NCBI RefSeq assembly: GCF_014196225.1 | Contig: NZ_JACIDI010000002.1 | Coordinates: 263,091-327,090, forward strand | Direction of reading: 5' to 3' | DNA: 64,000 bases | Origin: Bacteroides pyogenes | GTDB lineage: Bacteria; Bacteroidota; Bacteroidia; Bacteroidales; Bacteroidaceae | Part shown: positions 36,892-46,410 of the stretch, one piece after another | Layout of the letters: every line of letters starts with the position of its first letter | Position numbering within the stretch: position 1 is the stretch's first letter | Program-made: the position numbers and the translations under genes | Notes under the pieces: model-generated | Databases searched by the model: none | Seen by the model: the letters and a program-made list of their open reading frames with translations, nothing else | What the model was told of the DNA's origin: nothing

Positions 36892-39510
36892 CTATCTCCC
36901 CCTGACTATCTTCTTGATATCGTTCAGCTTGTTCAAAGCCTCGATGGGAGTAAGGTTGTTTACGTCGAGATTCAGTATCTCGTCGCGTATCTGGCAAAGA
37001 ATGGGATCTTCCAGTTGGAAGAAACTAAGCTGCATGCCCCCGCGATTCTCGCTTACTTCCGCCAACGGTTTACCCGAAATGCCTTGTTGGCGACTGTCCG
37101 ACTCAAGTTGCTTCAATATTTCGTCGGCACGCTTCACGATGCTTTTCGGCATACCCGCCATCTTTGCCACATGGATACCGAAAGAGTGCTCGCTTCCGCC
37201 CCGTTCGAGCTTGCGAAGGAAAATCACCCTGTTATCCACTTCTTTCACCGACACATTGTAGTTCTTAATCCGCTTGAACGACTTTTCCATTTCGTTCAGC
37301 TCGTGGTAGTGCGTGGCAAACAACGTACGCGCTTTGGCTTTGGGATGCTCGTGAATATATTCCACAATAGCCCACGCTATGGAGATTCCGTCGTAAGTGG
37401 AGGTTCCGCGTCCAAGCTCGTCGAACAGCACCAAGCTGCGTGTGGAAATATTGTTCAGTATATCCGCCGCTTCGTTCATCTCCACCATAAATGTAGATTC
37501 TCCCACCGAAATGTTATCGCTCGCACCCACACGGGTAAATATCTTATCCACCAATCCGATACGCGCGCTCTCTGCCGGAACGAACGAGCCTATCTGAGCA
37601 AGCAGCGTGATTAAGGCGGTTTGTCGCAGAAGCGCCGACTTACCTGCCATGTTCGGCCCGGTGATGATAATGATCTGTTGCGTACTGCTATCGAGCATCA
37701 CATCATTGGCTATATACTTTTCGCCTATCGGCAGCTGCTTTTCAATCACCGGATGGCGTCCCTGACGAATATCGAGCACGTCGCTGTCTTCAATCGCCGG
37801 ACGAATGTAACGGTTCTCACGCGCCACATTGGCGAACGAAAGCAAGCAGTCGATACGCGCTATCTGATTGGCATTAATCTGTATCTGCGGAATAAATTCC
37901 GCCAATGCCTGTACCAGATCGGCATACAACCGCGTTTCCAACGCCATGATTTTGTCTTCCGCCCCGAGAATCTTTTCTTCATACTCCTTCAGCTCCTGCG
38001 TAATGTAGCGTTCGGCATTCACCAACGTCTGCTTGCGTATCCATTCCTGCGGAACCTTATCCTTATGCCCGTTGCGCACTTCGATGTAATAACCGAACAC
38101 ATTGTTGTAAGCCACTTTCAGGCTCGGTATTCCTGTCTGTTCGCTTTCTCTCTGTTGAATCTGAAGCAAGTAATCCTTTCCCGAATACGAAATCCGGCGC
38201 AGTTCGTCGAGCTCGGCATTCACGCCGTCCTTTATCACTCCGCCTTTATTGATCAACAGGGGAGGGTCGTTCTGAACCTCCTTGTCTATCCGGTCGCGAA
38301 TGGAAACGCAAAGATTCAGTTGCTCGCCGATGCGGTTCAGGCTCGCATTGTCGGCTTCGAGACAAGCCTGCTTGATAGGTTGGATGGCCTGCAAAGCCAC
38401 TTTCAACTGCACGACTTCACGAGGAGAAACCCTGCCTACGGCAACCTTCGAAACGATGCGCTCCAAATCGCCGATGAGATGCAACTGCTCTTCAATAAGC
38501 TCCTTGAAGCCGGGCTGCCTGAAGAAGTATTCCACCACATTCAGGCGGTCGTTGATGGGACGCTCGTCTTTCAGCGGAAACACCATCCAACGCTTGAGCA
38601 GGCGGGCTCCCATCGGACTGATTGTACGGTCGACCACATCTATCAGGCTGCTTCCCCCGTCGTTCATGCTGCCTATGAGTTCGAGGCTGCGGACGGTAAA
38701 CTTATCCAACCGAACGTACTTTTCCTCTTCGATGCGTGCCAGCGAAGTGATGTGCCCTATTTGCGTATGTTGCGTCATGGTGAGGTATTGCAGAATAGCA
38801 CCCGATGCGATAATACCGTTTTTGAGATGCTCCACGCCAAACCCTTTCAGATTCTTGGTTTCGAAATGCTTCAGCAGTTTCTCACGTGCCGAACTGTCGG
38901 TAAACACCCAGTCGTCGAGTTCAAAAGTAAAGAATTTGCTGCCGAAGTTTCCCTCGAACATCCCTCTTCTTCCGCGTTCGAAAAGCACCTCTTTGGGAGC
39001 GAAGTTATTAAGCAGCTTGTCTACATAATCAAACGGTCCCTCAGCCGTGAGAAACTCGCCGGTAGATATATCGAGAAAAGCTACTCCGCAACTCCCTTTA
39101 CCGAAGTGAACCGCAGCCAGAAAGTTGTTCTCTTTGTAATTCAGCACATTGTCGTTGATAGAAACCCCTGGCGTAACCAGCTCCGTGATGCCCCGCTTCA
39201 CGAGCTTCTTGGTAAGTTTAGGGTCTTCCAACTGGTCGCAAATGGCAACGCGCTTGCCTGCGCGTATCAGTTTGGGCAGATAAGTATCGAGCGCATGATG
39301 AGGAAACCCCGCCATCTCAATGGTTTTCTCTTTTCCATTGGCGCGCTTGGTGAGCGTGATTCCCAGTATTTCGGATGAAATGATGGCATCTGTAGAATAA
39401 GTTTCGTAAAAGTCGCCGCAACGAAACAGCATCACCGCATCCGGATGTTTGGCTTTCAAATCCAGAAACTGCTTCATCATGGGCGTGAGGACAATATCTT
39501 TATCGTTCAT
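36892..39510 (-). CDS. mutS: DNA mismatch repair protein MutS
   Basis: Recognises mispaired bases and small loops and starts repair with MutL. 872 residues from the ATG at 39510. The mismatch-binding Phe-Tyr-Glu is present in CGDFYETY near residue 35, and the ATPase has Walker [14 protein letters not shown], the Walker B region [14 protein letters not shown] and ATHYHEL. The C-terminal helix-turn-helix region ([13 protein letters not shown]) is intact, so this is full-length MutS1, not MutS2 or a truncation. Another ATG eight codons upstream (39534) is possible. A promoter lies about 50 bases upstream. Confidence 0.97.
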   Translation of the reverse strand: MNDKDIVLTPMMKQFLDLKAKHPDAVMLFRCGDFYETYSTDAIISSEILGITLTKRANGKEKTIEMAGFPHHALDTYLPKLIRAGKRVAICDQLEDPKLTKKLVKRGITELVTPGVSINDNVLNYKENNFLAAVHFGKGSCGVAFLDISTGEFLTAEGPFDYVDKLLNNFAPKEVLFERGRRGMFEGNFGSKFFTFELDDWVFTDSSAREKLLKHFETKNLKGFGVEHLKNGIIASGAILQYLTMTQHTQIGHITSLARIEEEKYVRLDKFTVRSLELIGSMNDGGSSLIDVVDRTISPMGARLLKRWMVFPLKDERPINDRLNVVEYFFRQPGFKELIEEQLHLIGDLERIVSKVAVGRVSPREVVQLKVALQAIQPIKQACLEADNASLNRIGEQLNLCVSIRDRIDKEVQNDPPLLINKGGVIKDGVNAELDELRRISYSGKDYLLQIQQRESEQTGIPSLKVAYNNVFGYYIEVRNGHKDKVPQEWIRKQTLVNAERYITQELKEYEEKILGAEDKIMALETRLYADLVQALAEFIPQIQINANQIARIDCLLSFANVARENRYIRPAIEDSDVLDIRQGRHPVIEKQLPIGEKYIANDVMLDSSTQQIIIITGPNMAGKSALLRQTALITLLAQIGSFVPAESARIGLVDKIFTRVGASDNISVGESTFMVEMNEAADILNNISTRSLVLFDELGRGTSTYDGISIAWAIVEYIHEHPKAKARTLFATHYHELNEMEKSFKRIKNYNVSVKEVDNRVIFLRKLERGGSEHSFGIHVAKMAGMPKSIVKRADEILKQLESDSRQQGISGKPLAEVSENRGGMQLSFFQLEDPILCQIRDEILNLDVNNLTPIEALNKLNDIKKIVRGR

Positions 39511-39561
39511 TGTGATTTCTTTCTCTTTTCTCATTGTAGCATACCGATCTTTTTAAGAAGA

Positions 39562-39591
39562 CAAAGATACGGTTTTCTGACAGAGATTCAA
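39562..39591 (-). promoter_or_regulatory. Promoter of mutS
   Basis: On the minus strand TTG (39589-39591), 19 bases, then TATCTTTG (39562-39569). The spacing fits the Bacteroides consensus. Confidence 0.65.
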
Positions 39592-39716
39592 CCGGATGCG
39601 GCTTCCTATTTTTCCAAATAAGTGTTACAAAGCTTCAAAGAAAAGCGGTCTTTTTCTTAACAAAGCAGTCAGAAATACTAAAACATGTTATTAAACACGT
39701 TTTTTCGATTGGATAA

Positions 39717-39747
39717 TTTGCAGTTTTCGCAAAAGTGCCTACCTTTG
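39717..39747 (+). promoter_or_regulatory. Strong promoter for a short RNA
   Basis: TTTG at 39717-39720, 19 bases, then TACCTTTG at 39740-39747. This is among the best matches to the Bacteroides consensus in the window, yet no protein gene follows on this strand. Confidence 0.75.
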
Positions 39748-39753
39748 CAATGT

Positions 39754-39815
39754 GTTTTTCATAGTATTAGATTTAAGGTTAACAAAGGTTGGAGTACAGC
39801 GGTACTCCTTTTTTT
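39754..39815 (+). ncRNA. Candidate short noncoding RNA of about 60 nt
   Basis: A complete promoter is followed about 6 bases later by a start region (GTGTTTTTCATAGTATTAG) and after about 60 bases by a perfect terminator. The transcript contains GATTTAAGGTTAACAAAGG and no open frame of note. It lies between the mutS and EamA genes and is antisense to neither coding region; its end is 21 bases from the EamA stop. The promoter-short RNA-terminator layout is like that of known Bacteroidales short RNA families, but I cannot assign it to one. Confidence 0.55.
39791..39815 (+). terminator. Terminator of the short RNA
   Basis: GGAGTAC, loop AGCG, GTACTCC, then seven T: a textbook intrinsic terminator. 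Confidence 0.9.
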
Positions 39816-39836
39816 ATGTCCGTACGTTTCCTTACG

Positions 39837-40712
39837 CTATTTCTTTTCCGCCCAATATACTCCCAATATGATACATGCCGCTCCCAGCAGAGCCACCGGA
39901 GTTATCCGTTCATTGAGAATCAGCGAGGCGGCCGCCATCGTTACCACCGGATTCAGATAAATATAATTGGAAGCGCGCATCATTCCCAGTTGCTTGATGA
40001 CGATATTCCATACCACATAGCAGATGAGTGAAGCCAGCACACCGAGGAAAAGCAGGTTCATCCACACTTCGGGCAAGAACAACACATTCGGAGCGAGCGT
40101 GAGAGGATGGAGCAAAAAAGCCGGCAGAATAGTGACCAATCCATAGAAGAATATCTTACGGGTGAGGAATACGGTAGAATAGCGTCCCGTCACTTTCTTT
40201 ATAATCAGGCTGTAGAATGCCCATAGCAGTGCGGCAAAGAAAGTAAGCAAATCGCCCAACGGAGATATCCTCAGTATCACGCTTCCGTTGAAGACTACCA
40301 GACCTACCCCCGCCAATGCAATGAGCGAACCCCAGACAAGTCCTTTGGTCACCCTCTCGCTCCGGTAGAAAAGCATAGAGACTCCGGTAGTAAGCAACGG
40401 AGCGGTACAGATAATGAAAGAGACATTGGATGCCTGTGTAATCTCCAGCGCCACATTTTGCAGAAAAAAGAAAAGCGAACCGCCGGAAATGCCTCCCGCC
40501 GCCAGCCAGAGTTCGTCCCTGACTGTGTTGGCAAACAAACGCGGGGGCGAAATAACCCAGATGCCGATGTAAGCAATCAGGAAACGGAAAAAGAAAATAT
40601 CCTGAGGAGTCAGCCCGTGCCGGATCAACACTTTGGTAGAAATAAAAGTCATTCCCCACACGCTTACGGTGAGAATGGCTATCAGATGATAATATCCCTG
40701 CTTCAGTTGCAT
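39837..40712 (-). CDS. EamA/DMT family transporter
   Basis: 291 residues and ten predicted membrane helices in two EamA repeats of five: the first from YYHLIAILTVSVWGMTFISTKVL to about residue 135, the second from DLLTFFAALLWAFYSLIIKKV to the end. Members export or import small metabolites such as amino acids; the substrate is not readable from the sequence. I chose the ATG at 40712 (MQLKQGYY), since the ten extra upstream codons are hydrophilic and the promoter box is just beyond. The C-terminus ends VYWAEKK. Confidence 0.88.
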   Translation of the reverse strand: MQLKQGYYHLIAILTVSVWGMTFISTKVLIRHGLTPQDIFFFRFLIAYIGIWVISPPRLFANTVRDELWLAAGGISGGSLFFFLQNVALEITQASNVSFIICTAPLLTTGVSMLFYRSERVTKGLVWGSLIALAGVGLVVFNGSVILRISPLGDLLTFFAALLWAFYSLIIKKVTGRYSTVFLTRKIFFYGLVTILPAFLLHPLTLAPNVLFLPEVWMNLLFLGVLASLICYVVWNIVIKQLGMMRASNYIYLNPVVTMAAASLILNERITPVALLGAACIILGVYWAEKK

Positions 40713-40739
40713 ATATTGCCTTCCATTTGAATAACACCG

Positions 40740-40747
40740 CAAAGATA
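40740..40747 (-). promoter_or_regulatory. Candidate -7 box (TATCTTTG) for the EamA gene
   Basis: Minus-strand TAnnTTTG match about 28 bases before the start at 40712. No clear -33. The rest of the gap up to 41031 is A-rich and without other supported signals. Confidence 0.5.
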
Positions 40748-41031
40748 AATCTAAACATCAATATACAGATGATATTACAATAAAATTACTTCTAAAATGA
40801 GGAACACACACGACAAGCACTTCACACGACGAGAGCGAGCATAAAAAGCAGAAACGAATGCAGCAGTATCCCGGAAAACAGGAAAACAAAGAACCTGATT
40901 TGCTCTGAAGGCTCAACAAAGCGAAAAGGAACAAACGCAAAAGAAAAAAGAAACATTAGGAAAAATAAAATAAAGTCTGTTCCTTTGCAGCCAAAACTTC
41001 CTTTTTCTATCGTATTACAGAAACAAAAACT

Positions 41032-41610
41032 ATGAACAGCAAGCAACGGACAGAAGATGAATACCTGATATTGGAGCAGTTATCCAAAGGCGATTCTGAG
41101 GCTTTCCGCAAACTGTACCTGTTCTATTACGATCGCTTATTCCGCTTTGCGCTGACGTTTCTGCACTCCGAACCTGCTTCGGAAGATGTTATATCGGATA
41201 TTTTCTTCAATTTATGGAAAGACCGCTACACGCTGCCTTCCATCCCCAACCTTCAGGCGTACTTGTATCAGGCCGTGCGAAACGGATGCCTCAATGTATT
41301 GAAAAGCGGATATGTATCGAAGCGCGACGACCTTCCCGATACCGATCTGCAAGTGACCGTTTCGCCCGATTCTCCGCTCGACGAGCTTGCTTACAAAGAG
41401 CTGACCGAAGCCATCGCGAAAGCGGTTGTATCACTGCCCGAACGTTGCCGCCTCATCTTCCGCATGGCAAAAGAAGACGGAATGAACCACAAGGAAATTG
41501 CGGAGGCGTTGAATGTCAAACTATGTACGGTGGAGCGGCAGTTGCTGCTGGCAAAAGCAAAGATAAGAAAATCCATCGAACCGTTTCTCGACCCGCACGA
41601 AGAAGAGTAA
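41032..41610 (+). CDS. ECF-type RNA polymerase sigma factor of the locus
   Basis: 192 residues. Region 2 (about 25-90) has FRKLYLFYYDRLFRFALTFL and DVISDIFFNLWKDR, and region 4 (about 130-185) has the helix-turn-helix MNHKEIAEALNVKLCTVERQLLLAKAKIRKSI. It belongs to the large Bacteroides sigma-70 expansion family that works with FecR anti-sigma factors. The FecR gene, then an STN-domain SusC gene, follow in the same direction. It should direct polymerase to the SusC/SusD operon when the receptor binds its ligand. A 22-bp repeat array separates it from the anti-sigma gene. Confidence 0.94.
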   Translation: MNSKQRTEDEYLILEQLSKGDSEAFRKLYLFYYDRLFRFALTFLHSEPASEDVISDIFFNLWKDRYTLPSIPNLQAYLYQAVRNGCLNVLKSGYVSKRDDLPDTDLQVTVSPDSPLDELAYKELTEAIAKAVVSLPERCRLIFRMAKEDGMNHKEIAEALNVKLCTVERQLLLAKAKIRKSIEPFLDPHEEE

Positions 41611-41686
41611 AAGAACCGCAACACGAGAATAGCATGATAAAGGTGAAGCTGCATACTCAGCCTGCTTTATCCGTATGTACAAGATA

Positions 41687-41774
41687 GTTTCCCTTCATTG
41701 AAACTTTTGTTTCCCTTCGGGGGAACTTTATTTTCCCACGTGGGACAATTTTGTTTCCCCAATGGGAAACTACG
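41687..41774. repeat. Four exact 22-bp GTTTCCC/GGGAAAC units
   Basis: Units start at 41687, 41709, 41731 and 41753, each exactly 22 bp: GTTTCCC, four variable bases, GGGAAAC (or close), TTTT. A weak fifth unit follows at 41775. Each unit is itself a dyad. The array sits between the sigma and anti-sigma genes. The flank GATA before the first GTTTCCC is shared with the array at 55829. Confidence 0.95.
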
Positions 41775-41915
41775 GTATCCATGAAAAGAGAAGGAACCGC
41801 CGCACTACATAAAACCTGCCCGCAATAAAAAACTTCGAAAAAAAGAGTTTTCGCTTTAGCAGTTTTGCCGTGTGAGTTTTCTATAGAGTATAAAGCTTTA
41901 GCAAAACACATCAGA

Positions 41916-42827
41916 ATGTATACAGAAGAAAAGAATAATAAAAAGAAAAGAAAAGCCGACGCGTTGATCGAGAGCATAAGGTTGCAATCTTCCCGTCCGG
42001 GCGAAGAATATTCGGCAGAACGTTCATTTTCCCGGCTGATGGAGCGTATCAATGCCATCGACCGTCCGGAGGATATCTTCCGCCTGCGCGCACGTTACTA
42101 CCGGAAATGGCTTGTTGCCGCCACGGTGTCTCTGCTCATCGCCTTAAGCGGATGGCTCTACACCGCCTTAACGCCCGAAGCCGTCCCCGCGCTCATCGTA
42201 CAGAGCAACCATACGGGGCTTGTGCAAAACGTAACCTTGCCCGACGGAACTGCCATCAAACTGAACAACCGGTCCAAACTCATCTATCCCGAACGTTTCT
42301 CCGGAAAGAAGAGAGAGGTGTTTCTGGAAGGAGAGGCTTACTTTGATGTAGAGCACGACAAGAAGCATCCGTTTGTGGTGCATGCGGGCAGCCTGAAAAT
42401 CAAAGTGCTGGGAACGAAGTTTACGGTAAACGCGAACTCCACGCTGCCGCAAATCACGGCAACCTTGCTGGAAGGCTCGATCGATGTAAGCAACGACAAA
42501 CAAAGCATACTGATGAAGCCCAATCAGCAACTGACGTACGACATCGGACAAAACAGCATGAAGCTTGCCGACCTTACGGACACGGCGGACGAAATACGAT
42601 GGACAAAGAACGTGTGGGTGCTTTCCGGCACTCCTTTGCTCGATATCTGCCGGCGGCTCGAGCAACTGTTCGATGTAAAATTTATCATCATGAACGACGA
42701 GCTGATAAACAAATCGTTCACCGGAGAATTCTACACGAACGAGTCGCTCGAATCCATCTTGGAAATCATGCGGATAAGCACTTCGCTCAAATACGAGCGC
42801 AGAGGGAAGAACATAATATTGAAATAA
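41916..42827 (+). CDS. FecR-type anti-sigma factor
   Basis: 303 residues starting MYTEEKNNKKKRKAD. A cytoplasmic region (about 1-60) is followed by one membrane helix (WLVAATVSLLIALSGWLYTAL, about 66-86) and a periplasmic FecR domain with LPDGTAIKLNNRSKLIYP and REVFLEGEAYFDVEHD. The C-terminal domain (LLDICRRLEQLFDVKFII, then FYTNESLESILEIMRIS) is the STN-like DUF4974 domain that contacts the receptor. It should hold the sigma factor inactive until the SusC receptor signals. The frame is open 17 codons upstream, but the ATG at 41916 gives the normal start. Confidence 0.93.
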   Translation: MYTEEKNNKKKRKADALIESIRLQSSRPGEEYSAERSFSRLMERINAIDRPEDIFRLRARYYRKWLVAATVSLLIALSGWLYTALTPEAVPALIVQSNHTGLVQNVTLPDGTAIKLNNRSKLIYPERFSGKKREVFLEGEAYFDVEHDKKHPFVVHAGSLKIKVLGTKFTVNANSTLPQITATLLEGSIDVSNDKQSILMKPNQQLTYDIGQNSMKLADLTDTADEIRWTKNVWVLSGTPLLDICRRLEQLFDVKFIIMNDELINKSFTGEFYTNESLESILEIMRISTSLKYERRGKNIILK

Positions 42828-42893
42828 TAAATTGTAAAACCTTTTAAAACCGGAATTGCCTATGACATAATACTGTAAAGAACAAAAAAAGGC

Positions 42894-42918
42894 AGGAAAA
42901 TACTGGCTATATTTTCCT
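42894..42918. promoter_or_regulatory. Inverted repeat upstream of the SusC gene
   Basis: AGGAAAATA at 42894-42902 pairs perfectly with 42910-42918 across 7 bases, followed by ACCCTAAGAACTTTG. Position suggests an operator or part of the ECF-dependent promoter; this is inference. Confidence 0.35.
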
Positions 42919-42988
42919 ACCCTAAGAACTTTGTGCAAACGATGATAGTCATCATCATCAAAATCCTTAATTTCTAATTTATAAAAGT

Positions 42989-45900
42989 ATGACAAATAAA
43001 AAAAAGAACCAAGATTTTTGTCAGAAATGTTGCAGTATGTGCGCAAACACTTACAAAAAGAGCATATTTCTGGCAATATTACTCTTCACAATTCCCTATT
43101 TGGCTTTCGCTCAAACAACCGGGCAAAACGTTAAACTCAACTTTACCGACACTCCACTTTCCGTTGTAATCAGCGATATCGAAAAGCAGAGCGGGTTTAA
43201 ATTCTTCTACAACAATGACATAGACGTCACTCAAAGAATGTCCGTACAAATTACTTCGAACGACATGCACCAAGTGGTAAGTACGTTGTTAAAGCATACA
43301 TCCATCGGCTACAGCATCTCCGGACAGCGGATAGTGCTCTTCGCGAAAAAGGCAACAGCCAATGGAAAGAAGACATACACCGTGAACGGAGTGGTGAATG
43401 ACACCAACGGTCCGGTGATTGGCGCCACCGTTTCTACCAAAGACGGAAAAGGAACCATCACCTCTCTCGACGGCGATTTCCGGTTGGAAAACATTCGCAT
43501 GGGCGATGTCCTCACAGTATCTTACATAGGCTATCAGGCAAAAAGCATCGTGTTCAACGGACAGGAAAAGCTCGTAGTCGATCTGGTGGAAGACACCAAG
43601 ACATTGGACGAAGTGGTGGTTACGGCACTCGGTATCAAGCGTGCGACCAAAGCGTTGAGCTACAACGTTCAGCAAGTAAAGACAGACGACGTAACCGTGA
43701 ATAAGGATGTAAACTTCATCAATGCGCTGAGCGGAAAGGTGGCGGGTGTCAACATCAACGCTTCTTCATCCGGCGTGGGAGGCGCCTCCAAAGTAGTCAT
43801 GCGCGGAACGAAATCCATCACTCAGTCGTCAAACGCTCTCTACGTCATAGACGGCGTGCCCATGTTCCCCCAAACAAAAACGGGAGGCATGGAGTTCGAC
43901 GCGAAGGGGACCACAGAGCCGATAGCCGATATCAATCCCGAAGACATCGAATCGATGTCGGTACTGACCGGTGCGGCGGCGGCTGCTCTTTACGGATCGG
44001 CAGCGGCCAATGGCGCCATCGTTATTACCACTAAAAAAGGTAAGGAAGGACGCGTGCAGATTACCGTGAACAGCACTACGGAGGTAATGGACGCTTTTGT
44101 ATTGCCTAAATTCCAAAACCGGTACGGAACAGGCAGCCTGAACTCTCAGGCGAATGTTTTAGACCGTAGCTGGGGAAGAGCGTTGAACAGCTCGAACTAT
44201 TATGGGTACAGCCCGGCAGACGACTATCTGAAAACCGGAGTTACCGCAACGGAAAGCATCTCGTTGTCGACAGGAACAGACAAGAACCAGACTTATCTGT
44301 CGGCAGCCGCTGTCAACTCAAACGGTATTATTCCCAACAACAAATACGATCGTTATAACTTTACTTTCCGCAATACCACCAAGTTCCTCAACGACAAGAT
44401 GACGTTGGACTTAGGCGCAGGATATGTTTACCAAAGAGACCGGAACATGATCAATCAGGGAGAATACGGAAACCCCTTGGTAGGCGCATATCTGTTCCCG
44501 AGAGGCAATGACTGGGAAGCGGCGCGCATGTACAAGCGCTACGATGAGTCGCGCAAAATCGATACGCAATATTGGCCTGTGGGCGATGGAGGACTCACCA
44601 TGCAGAACCCTTACTGGGTGAACTACCGCAACTTGCGCGAAAACAGCAAAGACCGCTACATGATGAATGCCAACCTACACTATCAGATATTGGATTGGCT
44701 GAGCGTATCGGGAAGAGTCCGTCTGGACAACTCCATCAACGATTATACCGAGAAATATTACGCCACCACCAACGACCAGCTTACCGAAGGCTCGAAGCGC
44801 GGATTCTACGGAATCAACCGCACAAAAGATAAACAGATATACGCAGATGCTTTGTTAAGCATCAACAAATCTTTTGGCAACGATTGGAATCTGCAAGCCA
44901 ATTTGGGAACTTCATTCTCCGACATGAGGACGGACCTCTTGGGAATAGGAGGACCGATTGCCGACGGATCGATTCCCGGCGAAAAGCAAGGATTGACAAA
45001 CTTCTTCGCCGTTCAACATTTAAGTCCGAGCAAAACGGCGCGCAATCAAGACGGATGGCGCGAGCAGAGCCAATCGGTGTTCGGTTCTGCCGAGATAGGA
45101 TACAAAAGCACGTATTACCTCACGCTTACAGGACGTAACGACTGGCCGTCTCAACTGGCAGGTCCGAAGTCGGTAAACAAGTCTTTCTTCTATCCATCCG
45201 TCGGTCTATCTGTGATTCTGTCCGAAATAATACCCAATATGCCTGCCGATCTTCCTTATATAAAGATGCGCGGTTCGTACGCTTCGGTAGGTTCTCCCTT
45301 TATGCGTTTCATCGCCAATCCGAGCTACGAATGGCATCAAAAGCTTTACTCGTGGAGCAACAACACGGTTTATCCGGTATACAACCTGAAGCCGGAACGG
45401 ACAGACTCATACGAACTCGGACTGACCGTACGCTTCCTGAAATACTTCGATCTTGATGCGACGTATTATTCGGCAACCACCAAAAACCAGACGTTCGACC
45501 CTAAAATAGGGGGCGGAGCTTATTCTAAGATTTACATCCAAACCGGCTCTATACGCAACCGCGGAGTGGAGCTATCGCTGAATTTCCACAAAACATGGAA
45601 CAAGTTTACGTGGAATAGCGGATATACATTCTCTACAAACAAAAACAAGATTCTGGTATTGGCAGACAATGCCATCAATCCGGACACAGGTAAGGAATTC
45701 TCCATTTCCACGCTTGACATGAACGGACTGGGCGGAGCACGCTTCCTGTTGAAAAAAGGAGGGACAATGGGCGACCTTTATTCTCGTGTCGACCTGAAGC
45801 GGGATAGCAACGGAGCTATTTACATCACTCCCGACAATAAGATAACAACATCGCCCATCACCGAAGAAAAGAATTACATCAAGCTGGGCAGTGTGCTTCC

Positions 45901-46393
45901 CAAAGCGAACATGGCATGGAGAAACAACTTTAACTGGAACAACTTCCATTTCGGTTTTCTCATATCGGCACGTTTGGGAGGTATCGTGTTCTCTCGTACA
46001 CAGGCTGTTCTGGATAACTTCGGTGTTTCCGAAGCGTCTGCTGCCGCACGCGACAAGGGATACGTAATAGTGAATAAAGGAGATTATGTGAATCCCGAAA
46101 CTTGGTACACCACCATCGGAGGAGGGACTTCCATTCCGCAATATTACACCTATTCCGCAACCAATGTGCGTTTGCAGGAAGCAAGTGTGGGATACACTAT
46201 TCCACGAAAGAAACTGGGAAATATCTGCGACATTACTTGCTCGCTGGTAGGGCGCAACCTTTGGATGATTTACAACAAAGCGCCGTTCGACCCGCAGAAT
46301 GTAGCTACCACCGGAAACTTCTACGACGGTATCGACTATTTCATGATGCCTTCTTTACGCAGTATCGGTCTTAGCTTGAATCTTAAGTTTTAA
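42989..46393 (+). CDS. SusC-like TonB-dependent receptor with STN signalling domain
   Basis: 1134 residues. The signal peptide is preceded by a Lys/Cys-rich N-region and ends around PYLAFAQ (about residue 42). An STN domain follows (about 47-125, FTDTPLSVVISDIEKQSGFKFFYNND), then a carboxypeptidase-D-like beta-sandwich (about 132-205), a plug (TALGIKRATKALSYNVQQV, VAGVNINASSSGVGGASKVVMRG, ALYVIDGVPM) and a 22-strand barrel ending LGLSLNLKF-like in SIGLSLNLKF. The STN domain makes it a transducer for the FecR/ECF pair just upstream. It should import the oligosaccharide captured by SusD and its partner lipoproteins. SusD starts 17 bases later. Confidence 0.95.
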   Translation: MTNKKKNQDFCQKCCSMCANTYKKSIFLAILLFTIPYLAFAQTTGQNVKLNFTDTPLSVVISDIEKQSGFKFFYNNDIDVTQRMSVQITSNDMHQVVSTLLKHTSIGYSISGQRIVLFAKKATANGKKTYTVNGVVNDTNGPVIGATVSTKDGKGTITSLDGDFRLENIRMGDVLTVSYIGYQAKSIVFNGQEKLVVDLVEDTKTLDEVVVTALGIKRATKALSYNVQQVKTDDVTVNKDVNFINALSGKVAGVNINASSSGVGGASKVVMRGTKSITQSSNALYVIDGVPMFPQTKTGGMEFDAKGTTEPIADINPEDIESMSVLTGAAAAALYGSAAANGAIVITTKKGKEGRVQITVNSTTEVMDAFVLPKFQNRYGTGSLNSQANVLDRSWGRALNSSNYYGYSPADDYLKTGVTATESISLSTGTDKNQTYLSAAAVNSNGIIPNNKYDRYNFTFRNTTKFLNDKMTLDLGAGYVYQRDRNMINQGEYGNPLVGAYLFPRGNDWEAARMYKRYDESRKIDTQYWPVGDGGLTMQNPYWVNYRNLRENSKDRYMMNANLHYQILDWLSVSGRVRLDNSINDYTEKYYATTNDQLTEGSKRGFYGINRTKDKQIYADALLSINKSFGNDWNLQANLGTSFSDMRTDLLGIGGPIADGSIPGEKQGLTNFFAVQHLSPSKTARNQDGWREQSQSVFGSAEIGYKSTYYLTLTGRNDWPSQLAGPKSVNKSFFYPSVGLSVILSEIIPNMPADLPYIKMRGSYASVGSPFMRFIANPSYEWHQKLYSWSNNTVYPVYNLKPERTDSYELGLTVRFLKYFDLDATYYSATTKNQTFDPKIGGGAYSKIYIQTGSIRNRGVELSLNFHKTWNKFTWNSGYTFSTNKNKILVLADNAINPDTGKEFSISTLDMNGLGGARFLLKKGGTMGDLYSRVDLKRDSNGAIYITPDNKITTSPITEEKNYIKLGSVLPKANMAWRNNFNWNNFHFGFLISARLGGIVFSRTQAVLDNFGVSEASAAARDKGYVIVNKGDYVNPETWYTTIGGGTSIPQYYTYSATNVRLQEASVGYTIPRKKLGNICDITCSLVGRNLWMIYNKAPFDPQNVATTGNFYDGIDYFMMPSLRSIGLSLNLKF

Positions 46394-46410
46394 CAGTAAA
46401 CACACCCTTT

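Noticed and set aside
37621..39378. A 585-codon plus-strand frame opposite mutS
   Set aside because: Antisense shadow of a well-conserved gene, with no recognisable protein features.
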